Assembly (NCBI RefSeq): GCF_014197615.1
Contig: NZ_JACIFY010000025.1
Span: 20,337 to 84,336, forward strand
Source of the DNA: Rhizobium esperanzae
Lineage (GTDB): Bacteria; Pseudomonadota; Alphaproteobacteria; Rhizobiales; Rhizobiaceae
Direction: 5' to 3'
Length of the DNA stretch: 64,000 nucleotides
The first letter of the stretch is position 1; each line of letters starts with the position of its first letter. Shown here piece by piece: positions 47,391 to 55,723 of the stretch. The notes under the pieces are model-generated. The model worked only from the letters and a program-made list of their open reading frames with translations, was not told the DNA's origin and searched no databases. The position numbers and the translations under genes were made by a program.

Positions 47391-48098
47391 ATGCGCGTGC
47401 TCGTCACCCGCCCGGCGCATTCGGCGGCGAGAACCGCACAACGGTTGCGCAATATGGGTCATGAACCCTTGCTGCTGCCGCTGCGTCGGCCCGTGCATGA
47501 CAGTGCTGCAGCAGCAGCCGCGCTTGCAGCCACCAGCGGGGCGATCGCGGTGACCAGCGCCGAAGCCATCAGGGTCGTTTCGGCGCTCGGTGAGACCCTT
47601 GACCCGCATCTCGCCCGCCCGCTTTTCGCGGTCGGAGAGGCGACAGCGCAAGCAGCCAGGCGCCTCGGCTTCCGATCGGTTTTCTCGTCGTCGGGCAATG
47701 GCGGCGATCTCGCCGATCTCGTCGCCGCGCGAGGGGCGCACGGACTGCTCTATCTCACCGGCATCCCACGTGCGGAAACTTTCGAAGGAAGGTTGCGCGA
47801 ACTTGGCATCGGCTTTTCCGTCGCTGAATGTTACCGCATGCAGCCGGTTGCCCCCGGCCCGGCCGAGATCGAAGCGATTTTTGCGGGCGGTTGGCCGGAC
47901 GCGGTTCTCTTCTATTCCCGGCAGACGGCCGAGGATTTCTTTGGTCTGGAGCAACTCCGCTCGGCCTTGCCGGAAGGGGCGGCAATCCGCCTCCTCTGCC
48001 TCAGCGAAGCGGTGGCGCAAGCCGTTCCGCCAACCCTGAAAAAAACCGTGACGATTGCACCGATGCCGGATGAGATAAGTCTTTTGTCGCTGCTTTGA
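47391..48098 (+). CDS. hemD: Uroporphyrinogen-III synthase
   Basis: A 235-aa HemD: N-terminal MRVLVTRPAHSAARTAQRL, FAVGEATAQAARRLGF, and the C-terminal PDAVLFYSRQTAEDFF. This enzyme family is weakly conserved; the hemC neighbour supports the call. It closes the linear tetrapyrrole with ring-D inversion. A 34-codon extension overlapping hemC was rejected. Confidence 0.88.
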   Translation: MRVLVTRPAHSAARTAQRLRNMGHEPLLLPLRRPVHDSAAAAAALAATSGAIAVTSAEAIRVVSALGETLDPHLARPLFAVGEATAQAARRLGFRSVFSSSGNGGDLADLVAARGAHGLLYLTGIPRAETFEGRLRELGIGFSVAECYRMQPVAPGPAEIEAIFAGGWPDAVLFYSRQTAEDFFGLEQLRSALPEGAAIRLLCLSEAVAQAVPPTLKKTVTIAPMPDEISLLSLL

Positions 48099-48187
48099 GT
48101 GCTCCAGCCGCCCAAATTTGATCTAACCTCTTCCCTTAATTGGCATCACTGTCTAGTTTCGTTGCAATGCAGGATAAAGAGGACCTC

Positions 48188-49453
48188 ATGGTATCGGGAA
48201 ACCCGCCACGCCATTCCAAGAGCGCCGACAAGCCGGTCACGATCGACCTCGAAGCACAGGATTTCGCCGCTGCAGCCGATACCGAAAAGCCGGTGGAGAA
48301 TGATGTCGGCGACGTCGACCGCACCGAAGCCGGCATGCCGCCCGAAGCCGCACCGCTGAGCGAACATGAACGTGCCGAGCTCGAACCGGCCGAACACCAG
48401 GACCAGTCTGGAATGGATGGGCAGGCGGAGGAGTCGGCAGCCCCGGAACCGTCCTTCACGCCCCCTCCCGAACAGCCGGCGCCGCGCGGCGCCGGCACTT
48501 CCGGCCTCATCGCCGCCGGCATTTTCGGCGGCCTCGTGGCGCTGCTGGGCGCAGGCGCTATTCAATATGCCGGTTATCTCCCGGGTTCCTCCACGCCGCA
48601 GACGAGCTCGCCTGACACCGCCGATCTTTCCGGCGAGATCGACGGCCTGAAACAGACCGTCGCCAATCTCGCCGCCAACCCGCCGAGCGCAAAGGACGGC
48701 GCGCTTGAAAAGCGTATCGCGGCGCTGGAAACCGCTGCCGGGGCACGCTCGGCCGGCGCGCCCGCCGATTCGGCAAATGTCGAGGCACTCAACCAGAAGA
48801 TTGCCGAGCTGAGTGGTCAGCTCGACCAGTTGCGCGCCACGCTCGCCCAATCCTCCGAACAGCAGACGACCAGCGGCGCCGATATCACCAAGCGGCTGGA
48901 CGAGGCCGAAAAGAAGCTGAACGAGCCGCGCCAGGATGTCGCCGTCGCCAAGGCGATTGCGGCCGCTGCCCTCAAGGCGGCGATCGATCGCGGCGGCCCG
49001 TTCCTGGCCGAGCTCGATACTTTCGCCGGCGTCGCGCCCGACGATCCCGCAGTTGCCGACCTGCGCAGCTTTGCCGAGACCGGCATTCCCTCGCGCGCCG
49101 AACTCGTGCGGCAGGCTCCCGACGTTGCAACTGCGATCGTCGAAGCCGTCAACCAGCCGGATCCGAACCAGAGCTGGTCGGACAGGCTGATGTCGAGCGC
49201 CAAGTCGCTGGTCACGGTCCGTCCCGTCGGCAATATCGAGGGCGAAAGCGTCGAAGCAATCGCCGCCCGCATGGAGGACAAGGTGAAGAACGGCGATCTG
49301 CCAGGCGCTTCTGCCGAATGGAACGCTCTGCCGGCCGTGGGCAAGCAGGCATCCGCCGCGTTCAAACAGTCGCTCGAAGCACGTATCCGCGTCGAGGAAC
49401 TCGTCGGCGGGGCGCTGTCGAAAGCGGTTTCCGGCACCGGCAAGGAAGGATAA
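48188..49453 (+). CDS. Mitofilin-family (Mic60-like) inner-membrane protein
   Basis: A 421-aa protein with an acidic N-terminal tail, a single membrane helix at about residues 105-127 (GLIAAGIFGGLVALLGAGAI), a coiled coil at roughly 140-260, and a C-terminal helical mitofilin domain. This is the alphaproteobacterial Mic60 arrangement. The hemD-mitofilin-hemY order is a known alphaproteobacterial signature. The start MVSGN has AGAGGA upstream; MQDKEDL seven codons before is possible. Confidence 0.85.
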   Translation: MVSGNPPRHSKSADKPVTIDLEAQDFAAAADTEKPVENDVGDVDRTEAGMPPEAAPLSEHERAELEPAEHQDQSGMDGQAEESAAPEPSFTPPPEQPAPRGAGTSGLIAAGIFGGLVALLGAGAIQYAGYLPGSSTPQTSSPDTADLSGEIDGLKQTVANLAANPPSAKDGALEKRIAALETAAGARSAGAPADSANVEALNQKIAELSGQLDQLRATLAQSSEQQTTSGADITKRLDEAEKKLNEPRQDVAVAKAIAAAALKAAIDRGGPFLAELDTFAGVAPDDPAVADLRSFAETGIPSRAELVRQAPDVATAIVEAVNQPDPNQSWSDRLMSSAKSLVTVRPVGNIEGESVEAIAARMEDKVKNGDLPGASAEWNALPAVGKQASAAFKQSLEARIRVEELVGGALSKAVSGTGKEG

Positions 49454-49457
49454 GACC

Positions 49458-51062
49458 ATGCTGATCCGTCTTGTCGCCTTCGCCCTTTTCGTGCTGGCTC
49501 TCGCCTATGGCTTCTCCTGGCTTGCCGATCGCCCCGGTGACCTGTCGCTGATCTGGGAGGGCCAGATCTATCAGACCAAACTGATCGTCGCCGCCAGCGC
49601 GATCATCGCTCTGATCGCCGCCGTCATGCTCGTCTGGTGGTTCATCCGCCTGATCTGGACCTCGCCGCATTCGGTGACGCGTTATTTCCGCGCCCGCAAG
49701 CGTGATCGCGGTTATCAGGCGCTGTCGACCGGCTTGATCGCCGCCGGCGCCGGTAATGCGCTCCTCGCCCGCAAGATGGCCGCCCGCTCGCGCGGCCTCA
49801 TCCGCGCCGATCAGGAGCCGCTGATCAACCTGCTCGAGGCCCAGGCCGCCCTGATCGAAGGCCGCAATGACGAGGCCCGCGCCAAATTCGAGGCCATGGC
49901 CAACGATCCCGAGACCCGCGAACTCGGCCTGCGCGGCCTTTATCTCGAGGCCCGCCGGCTCGGCGCCAATGAGGCCGCCCGCCAATATGCCGAGAAGGCT
50001 GCCGACAATGCGCCCTATCTGCCCTGGGCCGCACAGGCGACACTCGAATATCGCAGCCAGGCCGGCCGCTGGGACGATGCGATCCGCCTGCTCGAGCAGC
50101 AGAAAGCCGCCCGTGTCGTGGAAAAGGCCGAAGCCAACCGCCTGCACGCCGTCCTTCTGACGGCGCGCGCCGGCGAGAAGCTGGAAGGCAATCCGGCCGG
50201 CGCCCGCGACGATGCCCTGCAGGCGTTGAAACTCGCCGCCGATTTCATTCCGGCAGCCCTCATTGCCGCAAAGGCGCTGTTCCGCGAAGGCGGCCTGCGA
50301 AAGGCTGCCTCGATCCTCGAGCAGGCCTGGAAGTCGGCACCCCATCCCGAGATCGGCCAGGCCTATGTCAGGGCGCGCAGCGGCGATTCCACCCTCGACC
50401 GGCTGAAGCGGGCCGAGCGGCTGGAGGGGCTGCGTCCGAACAATGTCGAATCCCTTCTGGTCGTCGCCCAGGCTGCACTCGACGCACAGGAATTTGCCAA
50501 GGCCCGCGCCAAGGCGGAAGCGGCAGCGCGCATGCAGCCGCGTGAAGCCGCCTTCCTGCTCTTGGCCGACATCGAGGAAGCCGAAACCGGAGACCAGGGC
50601 CGCGTGCGCCATTGGCTCGCCCAGGCGCTGAAAGCCCCGCGCGATCCGGCCTGGGTGGCTGATGGTTTCGTCTCCGACAAATGGCTGCCGGTGTCGCCGG
50701 TGACCGGCCGCCTCGACGCCTTCGAATGGAAGGCGCCCTTCGGCCAGATCGAGGGTCCGCTCGAAGACGGTGCGGCGCCCGCCGCAATCGAAACCGCCCT
50801 GAAGACCCTGCCGCCGCTGCGCGACGTCAGGCCGGAAAGCCCGGTCAACGATCATCGCATCATCGAGCTGGAGCGCGCCGCGACGATTGCCGAGGCTGTG
50901 CGCCCGGCGCCGGCAAAGCAGAAGCCTGCCGAACCGGCCGTCGGCGATAAGGCACGCGCACCGAACGACGCAAAACCTTTCTTTGGCGGGCTGCCGGATG
51001 ATCCCGGCGTTCGCGATCCCAAGGCGGAACAGGAACCCAGGACACGGCTCCGCCTTTTCTGA
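49458..51062 (+). CDS. hemY: HemY-like membrane protein with TPR domain
   Basis: A 534-aa protein with two N-terminal membrane helices (about residues 2-22 and 39-62) and a long TPR-like helical part, ending in a Lys/Pro/Ala-rich tail. HemY_N sequence GSWLADRPGDLSLIWEGQIYQTKL is visible. Its biochemical role is unsettled; it clusters with heme and mitofilin genes. Four bp after the mitofilin gene. Confidence 0.88.
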   Translation: MLIRLVAFALFVLALAYGFSWLADRPGDLSLIWEGQIYQTKLIVAASAIIALIAAVMLVWWFIRLIWTSPHSVTRYFRARKRDRGYQALSTGLIAAGAGNALLARKMAARSRGLIRADQEPLINLLEAQAALIEGRNDEARAKFEAMANDPETRELGLRGLYLEARRLGANEAARQYAEKAADNAPYLPWAAQATLEYRSQAGRWDDAIRLLEQQKAARVVEKAEANRLHAVLLTARAGEKLEGNPAGARDDALQALKLAADFIPAALIAAKALFREGGLRKAASILEQAWKSAPHPEIGQAYVRARSGDSTLDRLKRAERLEGLRPNNVESLLVVAQAALDAQEFAKARAKAEAAARMQPREAAFLLLADIEEAETGDQGRVRHWLAQALKAPRDPAWVADGFVSDKWLPVSPVTGRLDAFEWKAPFGQIEGPLEDGAAPAAIETALKTLPPLRDVRPESPVNDHRIIELERAATIAEAVRPAPAKQKPAEPAVGDKARAPNDAKPFFGGLPDDPGVRDPKAEQEPRTRLRLF

Positions 51063-51079
51063 AATGGAACGAAAACCGC

Positions 51080-51565
51080 ATGTTCGAACGCTTTCAGGCA
51101 TTCTTCCAGAAGCTTACCGCCGACCACCCGAAAAAGGGTTTTGCCCCTGACGATCCGCGCATCGCGGTAGCAGCCCTCTGCATGCAGGTGATGGAGGCCG
51201 ATGGTCAGATCAAGGCCAGCGAGAAGAAGCGGCTGCGCAAGCTGTTGAAGGAGCAGTATGCGCTCGACGGCAAGCAGCTGGACGCCCTGATCGCCGCCGG
51301 CCTCGAGGCCGAAAGCTCCGCCGTCGACTATTATCGCTTCACCGCCGACCTGAAACGCCATCTCAACACCGAACAGCGGCTGGAGTTGATCGGCATTCTC
51401 TGGGACATCGTCTATGCCGATGGCGAACGCAGCGAGATGGAAGACCATGTGATCTGGCGTATCGCCGACCTGCTCGGCGTCTCCTCACGTGAGCGCATCC
51501 AGAAGCGGCAGGAGGCCGCCGCCAGGGTGACAGATGTCCAGGTTGCGCAAGATGACAGCGACTGA
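51080..51565 (+). CDS. TerB-like helical domain protein
   Basis: A 161-aa protein with two TerB half-repeats: DDPRIAVAALCMQVMEADGQIKASEKKRL and LIGILWDIVYADGERSEMEDHVIWRIADLLGV. Each holds the D-G acidic loop that binds metal in TerB. The exact role is unknown; in this operon it follows hemY by 17 bp. Its stop lies inside the downstream amidotransferase gene by 14 bp. Confidence 0.87.
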   Translation: MFERFQAFFQKLTADHPKKGFAPDDPRIAVAALCMQVMEADGQIKASEKKRLRKLLKEQYALDGKQLDALIAAGLEAESSAVDYYRFTADLKRHLNTEQRLELIGILWDIVYADGERSEMEDHVIWRIADLLGVSSRERIQKRQEAAARVTDVQVAQDDSD

Positions 51566-52337
51566 GCAAGACCCCAACCGCGACAACCCGATCCGCGACA
51601 ATCCGATCCGCGACGGGCGCCCGATCCTCATCGTCCTGCATCAGGAGCGGTCGAGCCCCGGCCGTGTCGGCCAATTGCTCGTCGAAAAGGGCTACCGCCT
51701 CGATATTCGCCGCCCGGTTCTCGGCGAGCCGCTGCCGGTGACGCTGAAAGATCATGCCGGCGCCGTCGTCTTCGGCGGGCCGATGAGCGCCAATGATCCC
51801 GAGGACTTCGTCAAGAAGGAGATCGACTGGATCGACATTCCCTTGCGGGAAAAACGCCCCTATCTCGGCATCTGCCTCGGCGCGCAGATGCTGGTGCGTC
51901 AACTCGGCGGCAAGGTGCAGTCGAATGCCGACGGCTCGACGGAGATCGGCTGGTATCCGCTGCACCCGACCGAGAAGGGCCGGCTGCTGATGCACTGGCC
52001 AAGGATGGTCTATCATTTCCATCGCGAGGGCTTCGAGCTGCCGCACGGCGCCGATCTTCTGGCCGAAGGCGATGCCTATCCCAACCAGGCTTTCCGCTAT
52101 GACGGCAACGCCTGGGGCCTGCAGTTCCATGCCGAACTCACCCGGGTGATGATGCACCGCTGGGTCGTGCATGGCGCGCATCGCTTCATTCTGCCGAACG
52201 CCCAGCAGGGCCGCGAACATCTCGAAGGCCGCATGCTGTTCGACGCGCCGCTGAAAGCCTGGCTGAGCGAATTCCTCGATATCGTCTTCGAAGGCAAGAC
52301 GGCGAAAGCCGCATCCCCGATCACGCTTCCCGCATAA
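51552..52337 (+). CDS. Class I glutamine amidotransferase-like protein
   Basis: A 261-aa protein: nucleophile elbow LGICLGAQMLV, and GLQFHAEL with the catalytic histidine; a Glu two residues after the His (HAE) completes the triad. An N-terminal RDNP-IRDNP-IRDG tandem precedes the domain. Such stand-alone amidotransferases include GuaA-like and gamma-glutamyl hydrolase types. The substrate is unknown. The start MTATEQ overlaps terB. Confidence 0.85.
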   Translation: MTATEQDPNRDNPIRDNPIRDGRPILIVLHQERSSPGRVGQLLVEKGYRLDIRRPVLGEPLPVTLKDHAGAVVFGGPMSANDPEDFVKKEIDWIDIPLREKRPYLGICLGAQMLVRQLGGKVQSNADGSTEIGWYPLHPTEKGRLLMHWPRMVYHFHREGFELPHGADLLAEGDAYPNQAFRYDGNAWGLQFHAELTRVMMHRWVVHGAHRFILPNAQQGREHLEGRMLFDAPLKAWLSEFLDIVFEGKTAKAASPITLPA

Positions 52338-52358
52338 AGCGCCGTTCGGCAGGAGCCT

Positions 52359-53594
52359 CTATGTGCCGGGCGCGTCGAGCGTATCGATCTGCCGCAATTT
52401 CGGGAAACTCGAAGCCCAGATCGCCGCCACGGCAAGCGTTCCGATCCCGCCGATAACAACCGCCGGCACCGCACCGAAGATCGATGCCATCGTGCCCGCC
52501 CTGAATTCCCCGAGTTCGTTCGAAGCGCCGACGAAGACCATGTTGACCGCATTGACGCGGCCGCGCAGCTGATCGGGCGTCCAGAGCGCGATTAGGCTCT
52601 CCCGCACATAGACCGACACCATGTCGGCCGCCCCCATCAGCGCCAGCGCCGCGATCGAGACTTCGGTATTGGTCGAAACGCCGAAGATGATGGTTCCGAC
52701 GCCGAACAGGGCGACGCCGATGAACATATAGAGGCCGGCGCGGTGTTTCAGCGGATAGGCGGCAAGGAAGATCGCCATAACGATGGCGCCGAGCCCCGGG
52801 GCCGCGCGCAGCAGCCCCAGCCCCCAGGGACCAAGCGTCAGGATATCGCGAGCGAAGATCGGCATCAGTGCGGTGGCGCCGCCGAGCAGCACGGCGAAGA
52901 GATCGAGGGAGATCGCCCCGAGCACCACCCTTTCGGCGCGGATGAAGCTGAAGCCGCCGAGGATCATCGCCCAGCTCTTGGTCTCACCCACCGTCTTCTG
53001 CTCCGGCTTCGGGATCATGTAGAGAAGAGCCGCACCGAGCACGGAAAAGATCACTGCCACCGTATAGGCCGTCGCGGCGCTGAAGCCGTAGAGCAGACCG
53101 CCGATCACCGGCCCGGTGATCGCCGCGAGCTGCCAGGACGACGAGTTCCAGGCGATCGCATTGGAAAGAGCGTGCTCCGGCACGAGGTTGGGCGCCAGCG
53201 ACTGCACCGCCGGCGACATGAAGGCGCGTTCGATGCCGAAGATCAGAAGCACGGCGAAAACAGGCAGGGGCGTGAAGGTCCCCATAAGAGTCATGACAAG
53301 CAGCGCCAGCGTGCAGAGCGCGCTCACCAGCGAGCAGAGCGCGGCGATCGCCCGGCGATTGTGCCGGTCGGCCACCGAACCGGTGACGAGGATGAGCAGC
53401 AGCGACGGCAGGAACTGCACCAGCCCGATCAGGCCGAGATAGATCGCCTTGCCCGTCTGGTCGTACATCTGCCAGCCGACGGCGACGCTGACGATCTGCT
53501 GCGAAAAGGACAGCAGGAAGCGCGCGAAGAAGAATCGCGTGTAGGAGGAATGCCGGAACGCGGCAAAACGGTCTCCGGTGGGCGAGAACGACAT
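52359..53594 (-). CDS. MFS transporter (EntS/MFS_3 type)
   Basis: A 411-aa integral protein with about 12 helices and the cytoplasmic loop motif GSVADRHNRRAIAALCS after helix 2. The sequence RYTRFFFARFLLSFSQQIVSVAVGWQMYDQTG is typical of the EntS-like drug/siderophore exporter group. The substrate is unknown. Start MSFSPTG; a 25-residue extension is not family-like. Confidence 0.88.
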   Translation of the reverse strand: MSFSPTGDRFAAFRHSSYTRFFFARFLLSFSQQIVSVAVGWQMYDQTGKAIYLGLIGLVQFLPSLLLILVTGSVADRHNRRAIAALCSLVSALCTLALLVMTLMGTFTPLPVFAVLLIFGIERAFMSPAVQSLAPNLVPEHALSNAIAWNSSSWQLAAITGPVIGGLLYGFSAATAYTVAVIFSVLGAALLYMIPKPEQKTVGETKSWAMILGGFSFIRAERVVLGAISLDLFAVLLGGATALMPIFARDILTLGPWGLGLLRAAPGLGAIVMAIFLAAYPLKHRAGLYMFIGVALFGVGTIIFGVSTNTEVSIAALALMGAADMVSVYVRESLIALWTPDQLRGRVNAVNMVFVGASNELGEFRAGTMASIFGAVPAVVIGGIGTLAVAAIWASSFPKLRQIDTLDAPGT

Positions 53595-53733
53595 GGGCGT
53601 TGTCCGAGGAAGCGGAGGCCGGAATGGCTGCGGGCCGCCCGTTAAACATGATTTGCCATGCGTCTGCACACGGCACTTGCTCGTTTAGTCGCCAATGTCT
53701 ACATGTCTGTCAACAACGAATTTGGAGATGACG

Positions 53734-54024
53734 ATGTTTGCGCTGTTTCAAACCATTGATTTGGCTTTGAATATTTACACCTGGATCCTGATTGGCAGTG
53801 CCATTTTTTCTTGGCTCTATGCCTTTAACGTCATCAACTCCAGCAATCAGTTCGTCAATTCGGTCGGCACCTTCCTCTATAATGTTACCGAACCGGCGCT
53901 GAAGCCGATCCGCCGCTTTTTGCCGAACCTCGGCGGCATCGACATTTCGCCGATCATCCTGCTCTTGATCATCTTCTTCCTGCGCACCTTGCTTTGGACC
54001 ACGCTGTACCCGCTGGTCGCTTGA
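53734..54024 (+). CDS. YggT-family membrane protein
   Basis: A 96-aa protein with two YggT helices (LALNIYTWILIGSAIFSWLYAF and ISPIILLLIIFFLRTLLWTTLY) and the conserved EPALKPIRRFLPNLGGIDISP between. YggT proteins sit near division and membrane genes. GGAG lies 6 bases before the chosen ATG. The stop overlaps the next start as TTGA. Confidence 0.9.
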   Translation: MFALFQTIDLALNIYTWILIGSAIFSWLYAFNVINSSNQFVNSVGTFLYNVTEPALKPIRRFLPNLGGIDISPIILLLIIFFLRTLLWTTLYPLVA

Positions 54025-54332
54025 ACCATCCCTGGAGCCTTTTCAGTGATCATCTGCGCCTCGCCGTCCGGCTGACGCCGAATGGCGGGCGTGACGCAAT
54101 CGATGGCATCGAGGCGGATGGCGAAGGCGAAACCCACCTGAAGGCGCGCGTCACATCCGTCCCGGAAAAGGGCAAGGCCAACAAGGCCCTGATCCTTCTC
54201 GTCGCCCAATCGCTGCGCATCCCCAAATCCAGCATCAGCCTCGTCTCCGGTGAGACCGCACGCAAAAAAATCCTCCGGATCGACGGCGATCCGGAGGATT
54301 TGGCAAAAAAGCTCGAAACGCTTTTCGGCTGA
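54021..54332 (+). CDS. DUF167 (YggU) family protein
   Basis: A 103-aa protein: RLTPNGGRDAIDGIEADGEG, LKARVTSVPEKGKANKALILLVAQSL, SSISLVSGETARKKILRI are the DUF167 signature. The start is a TTG overlapping the yggT stop (TTGA). The yggT-yggU pair is widely conserved. Function unknown. It ends 4 bp from the convergent ppa. Confidence 0.9.
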   Translation: MNHPWSLFSDHLRLAVRLTPNGGRDAIDGIEADGEGETHLKARVTSVPEKGKANKALILLVAQSLRIPKSSISLVSGETARKKILRIDGDPEDLAKKLETLFG

Positions 54333-54336
54333 ACAA

Positions 54337-54870
54337 TCAGCCCTTCGTCTTGGCGCGCTCGACGGCTTCGAGGATGAGCTGGCCGGCTTCCTTGGAATCG
54401 CCCCAGCCGTAGATCTTCACCCACTTGCCGGGCTCCAGATCCTTGTAGTGCTCGAAGAAGTGCTCGATCTGCTTCAGCGTGATTTCCGGAAGATCGGTGT
54501 AATCCTTCACCTTCTCGTAGCGCAGCGTCAGCTTCGGCGACGGCACGGCGATGATCTTCTCGTCCTTGCCGGAATTGTCTTCCATCTTCAGGACGCCGAT
54601 CGGGCGCACATTGATGACGCAGCCGGGAACCAGCGGGCGGGTGCTGGCGATCAGCACGTCGATCGGGTCGCCGTCTTCCGACAGCGTGTGCGGCACGAAA
54701 CCATAATTGCCCGGATAGGTCATCGGCGTATAGAGGAAACGATCGACCACCAGCGTACCGGCTTCCTTGTCCATCTCATACTTGATGGGATGGCCGCCAA
54801 CTGGGACCTCGACGATAACGTTGACGTCCTCAGGTGGATTCTTACCGATTGAAATGGCATCGATGCGCAT
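54337..54870 (-). CDS. ppa: Inorganic pyrophosphatase (family I)
   Basis: A 177-aa soluble enzyme. NVIVEVPVGGHPIKYEMDKE and the metal aspartates in EDGDPIDVLIAS and the KDYTDLPE helix are standard. It removes pyrophosphate from biosynthesis. Start MRIDAISIG; a 36-codon extension was rejected. TAGGAGTTTCC-type ribosome sequence (AGGAG) lies upstream. Confidence 0.97.
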   Translation of the reverse strand: MRIDAISIGKNPPEDVNVIVEVPVGGHPIKYEMDKEAGTLVVDRFLYTPMTYPGNYGFVPHTLSEDGDPIDVLIASTRPLVPGCVINVRPIGVLKMEDNSGKDEKIIAVPSPKLTLRYEKVKDYTDLPEITLKQIEHFFEHYKDLEPGKWVKIYGWGDSKEAGQLILEAVERAKTKG

Positions 54871-55018
54871 AGGAAACTCCTGCGAAGTTGAATTGCTCGC
54901 AGCCAGATAATCAGTTTCATGTGGCAACGCAACATTGGAGATCACCAATGCGTGATGGCACCCGTGCAAAGAGGTCAAAACTTTGGAATGGGCGAGTGGC
55001 CAAGGCTGACCAATCCGG

Positions 55019-55525
55019 TCAGTTCCAGATGAAGCCGATCTTCTTCAACTGCTTGTGGTCGAAATTTTCCATGCCTTCGCAGAAATCGACACCGCCGTGA
55101 TTGCGGTAGAAGCGGCTGGCGGTCTCGTTATCCTCGAGGCACCAGACGACCAGCCCCTTGCAGCCGAGCGACTTCAACAGCCGTCGCGCCTCGCCGAACA
55201 GCATTCTGCCGAGGCCGATGCCCTGATATTCGGGGCGGAGGTAAAGCTCGTAAATCTCGCCTTCCTGCGGCAGGGCGCGGGCGCGATTGAGGCCAAGCGT
55301 GGCGTAACCGGCAACCGTTCCGGCAACATCGAGAACCAGCAGCGTTGCCGGTCCGCGTGTCGCCTTGCGCCACCAGTTTTCCCCGCGCCGCTCGATCATC
55401 TGCGTCAGCGCCCGATGCGGAATGATGCCCGCATAGGTGTGCTGCCAGGCGAGCCTGTGTGTTTCCGATATGGCCCGGGCATCGTGCGGTTCGGCCCGCC
55501 GGACATCGATCGACAACGTCTTCAT
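55019..55525 (-). CDS. GNAT-family N-acetyltransferase (RimI-like)
   Basis: A 168-aa GNAT: LYLRPEYQGIGLGRMLFGEARRLL holds the Q/R-x-x-G-x-G acetyl-CoA loop; LVVWCLEDNETASRFYRNHGG is the C-terminal strand region. Start MKTLSIDVRR; a 41-residue extension was dropped. Its substrate is unknown. A CtrA box lies about 100 bp upstream. Confidence 0.87.
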   Translation of the reverse strand: MKTLSIDVRRAEPHDARAISETHRLAWQHTYAGIIPHRALTQMIERRGENWWRKATRGPATLLVLDVAGTVAGYATLGLNRARALPQEGEIYELYLRPEYQGIGLGRMLFGEARRLLKSLGCKGLVVWCLEDNETASRFYRNHGGVDFCEGMENFDHKQLKKIGFIWN

Positions 55526-55623
55526 AACGTTTACTCTGGTCCTGCCAAAGGCAATTAACCATATGCGGCCAGCGCATCGTGATCGATTGCCCACAGACTT
55601 GATATGTGGACGACAGAGAAAAT

Positions 55624-55638
55624 TTAACGCTTTTTTAA
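55624..55638. promoter_or_regulatory. CtrA-type box TTAA-N7-TTAA
   Basis: TTAA-CGCTTTT-TTAA followed by CGATT, between the GNAT gene (start 55525, minus) and the typA terminator. Perfect full-site spacing, but in an AT-rich stretch, so a chance match is possible. Confidence 0.4.
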
Positions 55639-55673
55639 CGATTGTCACAAGTCGGAATCAGCGCAGCGCACAA

Positions 55674-55703
55674 TAAAAAACCCCGGCACCAAGGCCGGGG
55701 TTT
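55674..55703 (-). terminator. Terminator of typA
   Basis: CCCCGGC (55681-55687) with GCCGGGG (55694-55700), extended by AAA/TTT, ending in six T residues on the minus strand, 21 bp past the typA stop. Confidence 0.9.
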
Positions 55704-55723
55704 CAAATGCTGTTTCCAAGGAC

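Noticed and set aside
54985..55020. tRNA-like stretch GGGCGAGTGGCCAAGGCTGA
   Set aside because: Resembles a Leu/Ser tRNA D-arm but no acceptor stem, anticodon arm or TTC-arm can be built around it.
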